From positions 1 through 59,366 of the forward strand of contig JAEUVJ010000054.1 of the NCBI GenBank assembly GCA_016787085.1: a stretch of 59,366 nucleotides of DNA. The letters run 5' to 3'. Below, piece by piece: positions 34,619-42,557 of the stretch. The stretch's first letter is position 1. Every line of letters starts with the position of its first letter. This DNA comes from Chitinophagaceae bacterium (GTDB taxonomy: Bacteria > Bacteroidota > Bacteroidia > Chitinophagales > Chitinophagaceae). A program made the translations under genes and the position numbers. A model generated the notes under the pieces. That model ran no database searches and was not told where the DNA came from. It saw only the letters and a program-made list of their open reading frames with translations.

Positions 34619-34849
34619 TTATGGCACAGGGTCATAGCCGCTACCACCCCATGGATGGCAACGGGATATTCTCCTGATGGCCAGCCACAAGCCCTTGAAT
34701 ACTCCATGTTTCTTTAATGCTTCCGCCGCATAATGCGAACAGGTAGGAGTGAAACGGCATTTAGGCCCTATCCATGGTGATATGACCCATTGATATATTT
34801 TGATCAGGGCAATGAACGGAAGGCTCAATATGCGCAGAAATGTTTTCAT
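34619..34849 (-). CDS. yidD: Membrane protein insertion efficiency factor YidD
   Basis: A protein of 76 residues aiding YidC-dependent membrane insertion. The family signature is complete: CRFTPTCSHYAAEAL, then RISRCHPWGGSGYDPVP at the C terminus. An amphipathic N-terminal helix likely lies on the inner membrane. The start overlaps the rnpA stop by 4 nt. The rpmH-rnpA-yidD order is ancestral in bacteria, but yidC is not next to it. Confidence 0.96.
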   Translation of the reverse strand: MKTFLRILSLPFIALIKIYQWVISPWIGPKCRFTPTCSHYAAEALKKHGVFKGLWLAIRRISRCHPWGGSGYDPVP

Positions 34850-35235
34850 ACGAATATTGACTTTTCCAGTTTATGCAAAGCTGCTCCCATCTTTTCGTAC
34901 ACATCCTGGTAAACAGGCAATTCTTTGCCGGTATAGATGAAGAAAACATTTACCTGGATCTTTTTTTCTTTTATTTTACCGAGTAATGCCAGCTTCTGCA
35001 AGCGATACGCTTCCCGTATGAGTCTCTTAACCCTGTTGCGGTCAACAGCCCTTTTAAAATTCTTTGATGAGACCCCTGTTCCAAAGAGTAAAGCAGCTTC
35101 ATTAGCTGGTAAATGGCAGGTATAAAATATCCTGAACGGGGCCAGATTGATCTTCTTCCCTTCACTGAACAATTGTTCAATACTTTTCCGGCTTTTCAGC
35201 CTTTCGTTCTTTCCAAGTGTGAATTGTCTTGCCAC
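34846..35235 (-). CDS. rnpA: Ribonuclease P protein component
   Basis: A basic protein of 129 residues that partners the RNase P RNA in tRNA 5' maturation. The RNR motif is visible in RAVDRNRVKRLIREAYRLQK. The N terminus (FTLGKNERLKSRKSIEQLF) is typical. It lies between rpmH and yidD. Confidence 0.96.
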   Translation of the reverse strand: MARQFTLGKNERLKSRKSIEQLFSEGKKINLAPFRIFYTCHLPANEAALLFGTGVSSKNFKRAVDRNRVKRLIREAYRLQKLALLGKIKEKKIQVNVFFIYTGKELPVYQDVYEKMGAALHKLEKSIFV

Positions 35236-35261
35236 AGGTTTACAGCGATGATTTAAAGAAA

Positions 35262-35295
35262 CAAAAATAGCCCCGATAAAGGGGCTATGGCAAAA
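35262..35295 (-). promoter_or_regulatory. Possible rnpA promoter (TTTTG, 21 nt, TATTTTTG)
   Basis: On the minus strand TTTTG (35291-35295) precedes TATTTTTG (35262-35269) by 21 nt. The -7 box overlaps the U-tract of the rpmH terminator hairpin. Confidence 0.4.
35267..35288 (-). terminator. Hairpin with U-tract between rpmH and rnpA
   Basis: ATAGCCCC and GGGGCTAT form an 8-bp stem around a 6-nt loop. On the minus strand it is followed by TTTTG then TTTC. It would end or attenuate rpmH transcripts before rnpA, giving more L34 than RnpA. Confidence 0.7.
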
Positions 35296-35331
35296 TATCT
35301 GTCTCTCCGGAACTCCTGAAGGCCGGAGATA

Positions 35332-35487
35332 TTATTTTAATTTCCTCTCGTCAGAAACAGTCAGCTTCTTACGGCCTTTGGCACGGCGGCTGGCCAGTAC
35401 TTTGCGTCCGTTGGCAGTCTGCATACGCTTACGAAAACCATGAATGGATTTACGGCGCTTACGATGAGGTTGAAATGTACGTTTCAT
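35332..35487 (-). CDS. rpmH: Large ribosomal subunit protein bL34
   Basis: A 51-residue basic protein beginning MKRTFQPHRKRRKSIHGFRK and containing RMQTANGRKVLASRRAKGRK, the full bL34 signature. A short extension (KLTVSDERKLK) follows the core. It is read on the minus strand ahead of rnpA, the usual order. Confidence 0.97.
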   Translation of the reverse strand: MKRTFQPHRKRRKSIHGFRKRMQTANGRKVLASRRAKGRKKLTVSDERKLK

Positions 35488-35587
35488 TGTTTTATTCTTT
35501 TTTCACTGTTTTGAATATAGCCCGGGAGAAGCAGGCCGGTTTCAATTTGCAACAGGTCACCACACCCATTGTTTTGTGAAAGGACGG

Positions 35588-35595
35588 CAAAGGTA
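35588..35595 (-). promoter_or_regulatory. -7 promoter box (TACCTTTG) of rpmH
   Basis: A perfect consensus match on the minus strand about 100 nt before rpmH, leaving a leader of about 95 nt. Confidence 0.55.
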
Positions 35596-35600
35596 AGGGA

Positions 35601-35630
35601 ATGAAGGCAGAAGTCGGAGTCCGGAAGACA
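35601..35630. repeat. Degenerate GAAGTCGGAGTCC-type short repeat
   Basis: GAAGTCGGAGTCCGGAAGAC shows three diverged units of a GAAGTC-like motif. It lies between rpmH and murI, next to the rpmH promoter. Confidence 0.35.
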
Positions 35631-35671
35631 GAAAATTTAGCATGAAAAGGAGGCCCCTTTTGCCACTCAGG

Positions 35672-36499
35672 TTATTGGCTATCAAGGTCTAAATGAATAG
35701 ATTGAACAGCTTCTCCAAAAAAAGTGGTAGCATGGTTATCAAAATCCTCCGTTGCGTCGGTAGTATAAAACACCTTTCTCCCATTCTTACTGCACTGGCT
35801 CTCGATCTCAGGGTGGCGGCGAAGATACTCTGACAGGCTATCGGCTACAATCTCTCCTTGTGAGAGGAGTTTTACCCCTACGGGCAAATGCTCCTCAATT
35901 TTTTCTTTCAGTAACGGGTAATGAGTACAGGCCAGCAGCACCACATCAATATTCTCTCCTTTATCAAAAAGACTATGCAGGTTCTTTTTGACAAAATAAT
36001 CGGCGCCATGACTGTCATATTCATTATTCTCTACCAGTGGCACCCACATAGGACAAGCTTCCTGGTAAACTTTTAAGCCCGGAAAAAATTTATCTATCTC
36101 TACGGGGTAGGACTGGGAAGCCACTGTTCCGTTGGTGGCGAGGATACCGACGCTGCCACTTTCGGAAAAATTACCGATGATCTCGGTGGTAGGGCGTATC
36201 ACGCCAAGCACCCTTTTATCAGTTCCTATTCCGGGAAGATCGTTTTGCTGGATGGTCCGCAATGCTTTAGCTGAAGCAGTATTACAGGCAAGAATTACCA
36301 ATGAACAGCCTTGCTGAAAGAACCATTGCACACATTCCAGTGTGTAATGATAGACCGTATCAAATGAGCGGTTGCCATAAGGCGATCTCGCATTATCACC
36401 CAGATAAATGTAATCGTATTGCGGAAGTTTATTGACAATTTCTTTCAAAACGGTCAGTCCGCCATATCCAGAGTCAAAAACACCGATCGGGCTCTGCAT
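35672..36499 (-). CDS. murI: Glutamate racemase
   Basis: A cytoplasmic enzyme of 275 residues making D-glutamate for peptidoglycan. The catalytic Cys pair is visible as C72 in LACNTASAKAL and the Cys of LLACTHYPLLKE. FDSGYGGLTVL at residues 8-18 supplies the conserved Asp and Ser. Length is normal. It heads downstream of the OmpH chaperone genes on the minus strand, an order also known from other Bacteroidota. Confidence 0.96.
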   Translation of the reverse strand: MQSPIGVFDSGYGGLTVLKEIVNKLPQYDYIYLGDNARSPYGNRSFDTVYHYTLECVQWFFQQGCSLVILACNTASAKALRTIQQNDLPGIGTDKRVLGVIRPTTEIIGNFSESGSVGILATNGTVASQSYPVEIDKFFPGLKVYQEACPMWVPLVENNEYDSHGADYFVKKNLHSLFDKGENIDVVLLACTHYPLLKEKIEEHLPVGVKLLSQGEIVADSLSEYLRRHPEIESQCSKNGRKVFYTTDATEDFDNHATTFFGEAVQSIHLDLDSQ

Positions 36500-36517
36500 T
36501 CGCTGCTATTTATACAC

Positions 36518-36525
36518 CAAAGCTA
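36518..36525 (-). promoter_or_regulatory. -7 promoter box (TAGCTTTG) of murI
   Basis: A perfect consensus match on the minus strand, 18 nt before the murI start codon. Confidence 0.45.
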
Positions 36526-36544
36526 CGCATAGGAAATCATGCTA

Positions 36545-37159
36545 TTACTTAGTTGTTTTGGGCTTAACCCCTGTTGCCGGTTTCGGTGTGACGGCCGGGT
36601 CATCGCCAAGGTATAACAGCTCCTGCGGCAGTTGTTCCAGCCGGAGTTCCCTCGCCACAGACAGGAATAGATTATCAATAGCAAAGCCCATCTCGTATGT
36701 ATTGGGTTTAAGAATGAGGTTGTACTTTTTTCGTGACAGCACCTTCCTGTAAGCATTCGCCACTGTATCAAATAAAGGCTGCGCCAGCATACCTCTTTTG
36801 CTGTTCGATCTATTCTGTGCTATCTGCTGCCAGTAAATAAGGTTCAGGCCGATCTCCCTTCTTTTTTGCCCGACAATATCCCATACTCCTTTCGGCTTCA
36901 CACCAGCTGCCACGTCGGCTGAGTCGGCTTTATACATACTGTCCAGTCTTTTAAACTCCATTTCATTGAACTGGTATTCTGCTCCGAGTGAGTCTCTTTC
37001 GTAGATCTGTACCAGGCTATCCACGCTGCGGTAACCTGGCATTGCCTGTACCATCAGGTCAATATCAAATACACCGGCTTTGAATGCCTGGGACTTTACA
37101 TCAGAGCCTGCCAACATGAAAGCAGCAAAGACAATAAACACTGAGAAATTCTTTTTCAT
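36545..37159 (-). CDS. OmpH/Skp-like periplasmic chaperone, copy 3
   Basis: A protein of 204 residues. The ATG of MKKNFSVFIVFAAFMLAGSD is chosen because it starts a signal peptide; the frame is open 24 codons upstream. AGVFDIDLMVQAMPGYRSVD matches the start of mature OmpH/Skp proteins. The central part is helical with many charged residues, and the C-terminal tail (TPKPATGVKPKTTK) is flexible. Skp-like proteins escort unfolded outer-membrane proteins. It is the most diverged of three tandem copies. Confidence 0.82.
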   Translation of the reverse strand: MKKNFSVFIVFAAFMLAGSDVKSQAFKAGVFDIDLMVQAMPGYRSVDSLVQIYERDSLGAEYQFNEMEFKRLDSMYKADSADVAAGVKPKGVWDIVGQKRREIGLNLIYWQQIAQNRSNSKRGMLAQPLFDTVANAYRKVLSRKKYNLILKPNTYEMGFAIDNLFLSVARELRLEQLPQELLYLGDDPAVTPKPATGVKPKTTK

Positions 37160-37248
37160 TTTTATTTTTTTAGCCCGGTGAAAGTAATATATATCCCGCA
37201 AAACGGGTGGCCTGCTATCACTATTTATCATTGTGCCACAATAGAAAA

Positions 37249-37273
37249 TCCCGCTCAGTTTACCTGAGCGGGA
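37249..37273 (-). terminator. Terminator-like hairpin between OmpH copies 2 and 3
   Basis: TCCCGCTCAG and CTGAGCGGGA form a 10-bp stem around TTTAC. On the minus strand ATTTTCTATT follows. It should reduce read-through from copy 2 into copy 3 and murI. Confidence 0.7.
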
Positions 37274-37302
37274 CTATCAAAATGCTTTATACCTTTTATA
37301 GC

Positions 37303-37848
37303 TTACCTGCCGGCAGCGGGCTTAGCTGCCTGCTGTAACTGTGGTGGTAGTTTCAGTTTCAATTTTGTAGCAACCGCCACGATCATATCATCTCCTTCAG
37401 GGGCTACTAAGAAAGCTTCTTTGTTCACTACATGCGTATAGCCTTTTTCTTTAGCTACGGCCCTGATGGCTGTATATACTTCGTTATAAATAGGGGATAG
37501 CAACTGGTTTTGCTTGGCTTCCAGCGCCTGCTGGGATATTTGCTGCCAGTTCTGGATCTGGTAAATCAGGCCAGGCAATTTCTTGGCGATCTCATCCCTT
37601 ACGGATTTGGGAGTTTTCAATGAATCCCTGTAAAGGCTGTCATTGAATTGGTATTGCTCCACTACACTGGTATATTCAGGCTGAATAGTATCCCGCTGAT
37701 ATAACTCCAGCAAAGAATCAATTTTGGCTGTAGCCGGCATGAGCGCCACTACATCATCCACCCTGATATAACCGAATTTCGTTTGCGCCATAGCGTTACC
37801 TGTGATCAGCATCACCACCACTATCGCCAGAACTTGCAATTTTTTCAT
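37303..37848 (-). CDS. OmpH/Skp-like periplasmic chaperone, copy 2
   Basis: A protein of 181 residues with a signal peptide (MKKLQVLAIVVVMLITGNAM). FGYIRVDDVVALMPATAKID matches the mature OmpH start. LLELYQRDTIQPEYTSVVEQ and the following helix form the coiled-coil arm, shorter than in E. coli Skp. DEIAKKLPGLIYQIQNWQQI closely parallels copy 3 (LNLIYWQQIAQN), which shows that copies 2 and 3 are sister genes. Confidence 0.87.
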   Translation of the reverse strand: MKKLQVLAIVVVMLITGNAMAQTKFGYIRVDDVVALMPATAKIDSLLELYQRDTIQPEYTSVVEQYQFNDSLYRDSLKTPKSVRDEIAKKLPGLIYQIQNWQQISQQALEAKQNQLLSPIYNEVYTAIRAVAKEKGYTHVVNKEAFLVAPEGDDMIVAVATKLKLKLPPQLQQAAKPAAGR

Positions 37849-37983
37849 AACTGTGTTTTTTCTTTCCTCTCCCTTACTGCGGGATTTTATTGTTTTGATT
37901 TAAAGTTTGCTTTGAATAGAGTACTGATCCCGGCTATTCGTTGCCTGTTTGCTTTTCTTTAACATCCTGTTTTCCGGCCTGCT

Positions 37984-38496
37984 TTATCGTACCCCGAGTT
38001 CTCTCAGCACATCCTCGCTCTTGTCCAATTTGGGGTCGGCAAAGATAATAGTAATTCCCTCACTTTTATCGAGCACAAAATCATAACCCCTGGCCACGGC
38101 GATCTTCTGCACCGCATTGTAAACCTTGTCCTGTATGGGTTTGATGAGCTCCTGTCTTTTCTTGAACAGATCGCCTTCAAAACCAAAACGTTGACGTTGC
38201 AAATCACGCAATTCTTTTTCCTTTAGAAAAAGCTGGTCTTCCCTTTTTTTCTTCAGATCATCGCTCAGCATCACCTGCTCGGCTTCGTAATCCTTGTACA
38301 TTTTATCAAGGCTTACCTGTTTGGCGTCAATATCTTTCTGCCAGTCTGCAGCAATATCATCCACTTGTTTCTGCGCTTTGCTGTAGTCCGGCATTTTATC
38401 CAGAATGTACCGGGTATCAATAATTGCGTATTTCTGGGCTATGGAAGCTGTAGCTGCAAAAAGCAGGCAGCAGGCAGCGATCATTATCTTCTTCAT
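37984..38496 (-). CDS. OmpH/Skp-like periplasmic chaperone, copy 1
   Basis: A protein of 170 residues with a signal peptide (MKKIMIAACCLLFAATASIA). YAIIDTRYILDKMPDYSKAQ begins the mature protein and a long charged coiled coil (about residues 45-125, with KKREDQLFLKEKELRDLQ) forms the tentacle. It is the most Skp-like of the three. It directly follows bamA, as expected for an outer-membrane biogenesis operon. Confidence 0.92.
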   Translation of the reverse strand: MKKIMIAACCLLFAATASIAQKYAIIDTRYILDKMPDYSKAQKQVDDIAADWQKDIDAKQVSLDKMYKDYEAEQVMLSDDLKKKREDQLFLKEKELRDLQRQRFGFEGDLFKKRQELIKPIQDKVYNAVQKIAVARGYDFVLDKSEGITIIFADPKLDKSEDVLRELGVR

Positions 38497-38578
38497 CAGG
38501 AAAGTTTTTATGATTAATAAAGATGATAGTTAGTTATAAAGAGTTGTCAGATGCTGCCTCCGCATTTTGATCTTATAC

Positions 38579-41329
38579 TTACTCGGGTTCAAAGCCCAGC
38601 ATGAACGTAAACCTGGAGGCATTCTTCAGTCCGCCACCCGGTGTGATACGATCAAGCCCGATACCGTAATCAAATCCAAGCAACCCAAACATAGGCAGGA
38701 AGAACCGCATACCCACCCCTACACTACGGCGAAGCCTGAACGGGTTATAATCCTTAAAGTTGTACCAGCCATTGGCTGCTTCAAAGAATGTAAGACCATA
38801 GATCGTACTGCCGGGATTTGTTACCAGCGGGTAACGAAGCTCGAGCTGGTACTTATTGAAAATAGTAAAGAACCGGTTTGCGTTTTGCTGGTCGGGATTC
38901 ACAGACGGATCGGATGTCTCATACACCGGGTAACCGCGATGCGCCACAATATCAAAACCAAGCAGGCCAAAGTTATTCGTCAACCCGGCATCACCCACCT
39001 GGAACCGTTCAAACGGTGAGTAATCAAGCTTCCTGTTATACCGCCCCATAAATCCGTATTTAGCAGCCATTTTTAATACAAACTGGCGGTTCTTGTCTGC
39101 ACCCGTCGGTTTGCCGATCGGCACATACCATTCTGCATTGAAACGCCATTTATGGTACTCCGGATTCTTATATGGATTATCGGAATTGACCAATTTAGGA
39201 TTCAATACCGAATACGGAGGAGTAAACTGTACACTCGCTACAAAATTAGAACCACTGCGCGGGAAGATCGGATCATATACGGAAGAACGCTGCAGGGCGA
39301 TCTTAAAGCTAAGATTGTTGGAAACACCGCTGTCCAGGTATGTTCCGTCATCTTTCTGGAATGCGTAATAGTTCTTCAGTTTGTACTGGGTAAAGTTCGT
39401 AGTGAAAACAAGGTTGAAATAATCATCCGGCCATTTAAGTTGTTTACCAAGCGCTATGGAGAAGCCATTTACCTTCAGGTAACTCGTATCTGACCTGGAA
39501 CGGTCTATCTGTCCAAACTGATTGAATGAATTAGAATACTTACTGTTGTTATACCCGATGGTAAATGAATTCCTTTTCTTTCCTCCCAGCCAGGGCTCAG
39601 TAAAGGAAAAGTTGTAAGAGCGGAAAGCACGGCCATTGGACTGCACACGAATGCTGAGTTTTTGCCCGTCTCCTGTGGGCAATGGATCCCAGGCAGATTT
39701 TTTCCAGATATTCTTAATGGAAAAATTATTAAAGGTAACACCAAGCGTACCGGTCAATCCGATACCGCCGCCCCATCCGGCTGATAATTCCAATTGGTCA
39801 GATGATTTTTCTTCCAGTTTCCAATTGATGTCCACCGTACCATCATCTGCATTAGGTACTACACCCGGGTTGATCGTTTCCTGGTTGAAATAGTTGAGGT
39901 TGGCCAGCTCACGCTGTGATCGGATCAGGTCAGTACGGCTGAAGAGTTCACCTGGTATCGTTCTTAATTCACGGCGGATCACATGGTCTTTTGTTCTGTC
40001 ATTACCGGATATCGTTACATTCTTTATTCTTGCCTGCGGGCCTTCTGTGATCCTTATTTCATGGTCAATGGTGTCGTTATACACAGCTGTCTCCACCGGT
40101 TCAACCCGGAAGAACAGGTAACCATCATCCATATAGTATCCGCTGATATCACCCCCTTCCTGCGACATCTCCTTACCAAGGCGTCTATTCAGGATATCGA
40201 GGTTGTAAATATCCCCTTTATTGATACCGAGTATAGCGTTCAGCAACGAGTCAGGGTACTTCGCATTTCCTTTCCAGGTAATGTTACCGAAGTAATATTT
40301 CCTGCCTTCATTTACCTTGATATCAACATAAAGCTTGGTTTTACTAATAGAAGTATCACTGAAGATGGTATCCTGCACGATCTGTGCATCACGATACCCT
40401 TTCGAGTTGTAATACTTTAGTATCTTTTCTTTATCCTCTTCATATTTTTTGGGGTCAAACTTGGCAGAAGCAAACAATTTGAAACGGAAATAAGGGTCCA
40501 GCACCTCTTTCGTTTTGCTCAGTGACAGAAAGCCCCAGTCTTTCATGTAGCTTTTAAAGCTTGGCTTTTTGATAGGGCCATAAGGACTGGGAACAGTCAC
40601 CGGATTCAGTGTCAGCTTGGTCATTTCCTTGGTTCCCTTCAATTGCTTCTTAAGTTTCGACTCTTCTACTGTTTCGTTACCGAATATCCTGACGCCGTCA
40701 ATCCGTACCTTGCCGCCTTTAATGACATAGATCGTAATGAAATTCGAATTAGCATACGTTGCATCTGTTTTTTCCTCTATCCTGACCGTCGTATTCTGAA
40801 AACCTTTTTCCGTATAATATTTTGTGGTTACTTCGACAATATTGCGCCGCATATTCTCGGTAATGATCGTTTGCTTGGCCAGTCCGATCTTACCCAGCAA
40901 CTCTTCTTCTTCGGATTTTTTTGATCCGATAAATTTCCATCCGCCAAGTCGTGGACGCTCGGTTACGGCAATCTCGATCCAGATATTATCCCCCTGCACT
41001 TTTGTAATAAAAATCTGCACATTGGAGAATAGTTTTTGCCTCCAGAGGTTTTGGATGGCTTTGGCAAATACATCGCTGCCAGGAATGGTGATCTTATCCC
41101 CCACCTGTATACTGGAAATAGAAAGGACTATAGAAGTGTCGAGGTGATGTATGCCGGTAATGTTGATACCTGCTACAGTATATTCTTTAGGTACCCGGGC
41201 ATTTTGAAGAGCCAGCAGATCCGGGTCTATAGAAGTGGGACCTGTAGTATCTACCTGTGCCTGTGCATTCAGCACTAAAGCCACCACAGCTATCAAAAAA
41301 ACACTGATACGAAGTAAAAATTGTCGCAT
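38579..41329 (-). CDS. bamA: Outer membrane protein assembly factor BamA
   Basis: A protein of 916 residues inserting beta-barrel proteins in the outer membrane. The start is set at MRQFLLRISVFLIAVVALVL, a signal peptide; six extra upstream codons are unlikely. POTRA domains follow (EYTVAGINITGIHHLDTSIV first, ARIKNVTISGNDRTKDHVIR the last). The C-terminal barrel contains the conserved lid-lock motif VRIDG-like region, GFDYGIGLDR and a final strand ending FMLGFEPE. It lies between uppS and the OmpH genes, a conserved Bacteroidota order. Confidence 0.95.
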   Translation of the reverse strand: MRQFLLRISVFLIAVVALVLNAQAQVDTTGPTSIDPDLLALQNARVPKEYTVAGINITGIHHLDTSIVLSISSIQVGDKITIPGSDVFAKAIQNLWRQKLFSNVQIFITKVQGDNIWIEIAVTERPRLGGWKFIGSKKSEEEELLGKIGLAKQTIITENMRRNIVEVTTKYYTEKGFQNTTVRIEEKTDATYANSNFITIYVIKGGKVRIDGVRIFGNETVEESKLKKQLKGTKEMTKLTLNPVTVPSPYGPIKKPSFKSYMKDWGFLSLSKTKEVLDPYFRFKLFASAKFDPKKYEEDKEKILKYYNSKGYRDAQIVQDTIFSDTSISKTKLYVDIKVNEGRKYYFGNITWKGNAKYPDSLLNAILGINKGDIYNLDILNRRLGKEMSQEGGDISGYYMDDGYLFFRVEPVETAVYNDTIDHEIRITEGPQARIKNVTISGNDRTKDHVIRRELRTIPGELFSRTDLIRSQRELANLNYFNQETINPGVVPNADDGTVDINWKLEEKSSDQLELSAGWGGGIGLTGTLGVTFNNFSIKNIWKKSAWDPLPTGDGQKLSIRVQSNGRAFRSYNFSFTEPWLGGKKRNSFTIGYNNSKYSNSFNQFGQIDRSRSDTSYLKVNGFSIALGKQLKWPDDYFNLVFTTNFTQYKLKNYYAFQKDDGTYLDSGVSNNLSFKIALQRSSVYDPIFPRSGSNFVASVQFTPPYSVLNPKLVNSDNPYKNPEYHKWRFNAEWYVPIGKPTGADKNRQFVLKMAAKYGFMGRYNRKLDYSPFERFQVGDAGLTNNFGLLGFDIVAHRGYPVYETSDPSVNPDQQNANRFFTIFNKYQLELRYPLVTNPGSTIYGLTFFEAANGWYNFKDYNPFRLRRSVGVGMRFFLPMFGLLGFDYGIGLDRITPGGGLKNASRFTFMLGFEPE

Positions 41330-41472
41330 GTTAAATAGTTCAGTCAATCAGTTTCCGCCGGGCGGTTAATGCAATCAGCTTGTTATGTGTCTCTTATAAA
41401 TAAGCCGCAAGCTTAGTTGCCGCGGCAAATTAAAGGTTAAATACTGAAAATGTTTAGTACGCCTTGTCAAAG

Positions 41473-41499
41473 AAGTCATAAAAGTCATGGAAGTCAGTA
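41473..41499. repeat. Tandem 9-bp AAGTCAnnn repeat
   Basis: AAGTCA recurs at 41473, 41482 and 41491 with an exact 9-nt period; the third unit runs into CGTCA. It lies in the 242-nt uppS-bamA gap, which otherwise shows no feature I can support. Confidence 0.6.
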
Positions 41500-41571
41500 C
41501 GTCACGCTGCATACAGCGGAAATCAATCTGCATACTGGCCTACCTCTTTTGACAGATCTAACTTTTTTGAC

Positions 41572-42336
41572 CTATTGACCCACCGAAGGCTCCTTTTTCA
41601 GCTGCTCTCCTGTCTTTCCAAACCTTCTCTCACGGCCCTGGAAATCAAGAATAGCCTCGTAAAGGTTCTCTTTTCTGAAATCAGGCCACCGCACATGAGT
41701 AAAGTATAATTCAGCATAGGCCAGCTGGTACAGCAGGAAATTACTGATCCTGTATTCGCCGCTGGTCCTGATCATCAACTCGGGGTCGGGAAAATTACTG
41801 GTAGTCAAGAACCGCTGCAATACATCCTGGTCAATTTCCTCTACCTGGAGGCGGCCCTGTTTTACTTCATGCGCTATGTTCTTCACTGCATTCAGCAGTT
41901 CCCATCTGCCGCTATAGCTCAGCGCCATCACCAGGTTAAGACCGGTATTCCTTTTGGTGATCTCCAATGCTTCATCCAATTCCTTTTTGGCATAGCCCGG
42001 CAGCATACTCATATCACCGATCACATGCAGCCGGATATTGTTCTTATGCAGCGTCTCTGCTTCCTGTCGTATGGTATTGACCAAAAGCTCCATCAATCCC
42101 ACTACTTCGTACTCCGGCCGGTCCCAGTTCTCGGTTGAAAAGGCATACAAGGTCAGGTACCCGATACCCAGTTCAGCACAACCCTCTACAATATTCCTTA
42201 CACTTTCTACCCCGTGAAAATGTCCGTAGAGCCGGTCTTGTCCCTGTTCCTTCGCCCAGCGGCCATTACCATCCATAATGATGGCGATATGCCGTGGTAA
42301 ATAGTTTTTATCTATTTTTTCCAATAACAGAGACAT
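41572..42336 (-). CDS. uppS: Isoprenyl transferase (undecaprenyl diphosphate synthase)
   Basis: An enzyme of 254 residues making the C55 lipid carrier for peptidoglycan and polysaccharide. The catalytic D22 is in IIMDGNGRWAKEQ, followed by YGHFHGVESVRNIV. The C-terminal LMIRTSGEYRISNFLLYQLA and YFTHVRWPDF complete the signature. Length and start are normal. A -7 box lies 18 nt upstream. Confidence 0.96.
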   Translation of the reverse strand: MSLLLEKIDKNYLPRHIAIIMDGNGRWAKEQGQDRLYGHFHGVESVRNIVEGCAELGIGYLTLYAFSTENWDRPEYEVVGLMELLVNTIRQEAETLHKNNIRLHVIGDMSMLPGYAKKELDEALEITKRNTGLNLVMALSYSGRWELLNAVKNIAHEVKQGRLQVEEIDQDVLQRFLTTSNFPDPELMIRTSGEYRISNFLLYQLAYAELYFTHVRWPDFRKENLYEAILDFQGRERRFGKTGEQLKKEPSVGQ

Positions 42337-42354
42337 ACGTAAAATTCAGGGCAG

Positions 42355-42362
42355 CAAAGGTA
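42355..42362 (-). promoter_or_regulatory. -7 promoter box (TACCTTTG) of uppS
   Basis: A perfect consensus match on the minus strand, just ahead of uppS, so uppS-bamA-ompH can be transcribed independently of porG. Confidence 0.55.
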
Positions 42363-42557
42363 ACAGATTGGCGAGACTTCCGGAGAGGATTTATAGCCCT
42401 TATCCTGCCCGGAAAATGATGATAGCAGGGTTCTGCCTTCCGCCATTTGCCCGGAGCCCTTTCTTTACTGTTAAAAATCAGATTTACTTACCTGCTTTTT
42501 TATTTAGTTCTGTCAAACTATTATTTTCGGTCATCGTTTACTGAAACCATTTATCAC

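Noticed and set aside
34619..35487. Replication origin next to rpmH-rnpA-yidD
   Set aside because: No dnaA gene, DnaA-box cluster or parAB was seen nearby; the group alone does not mark oriC in this phylum.
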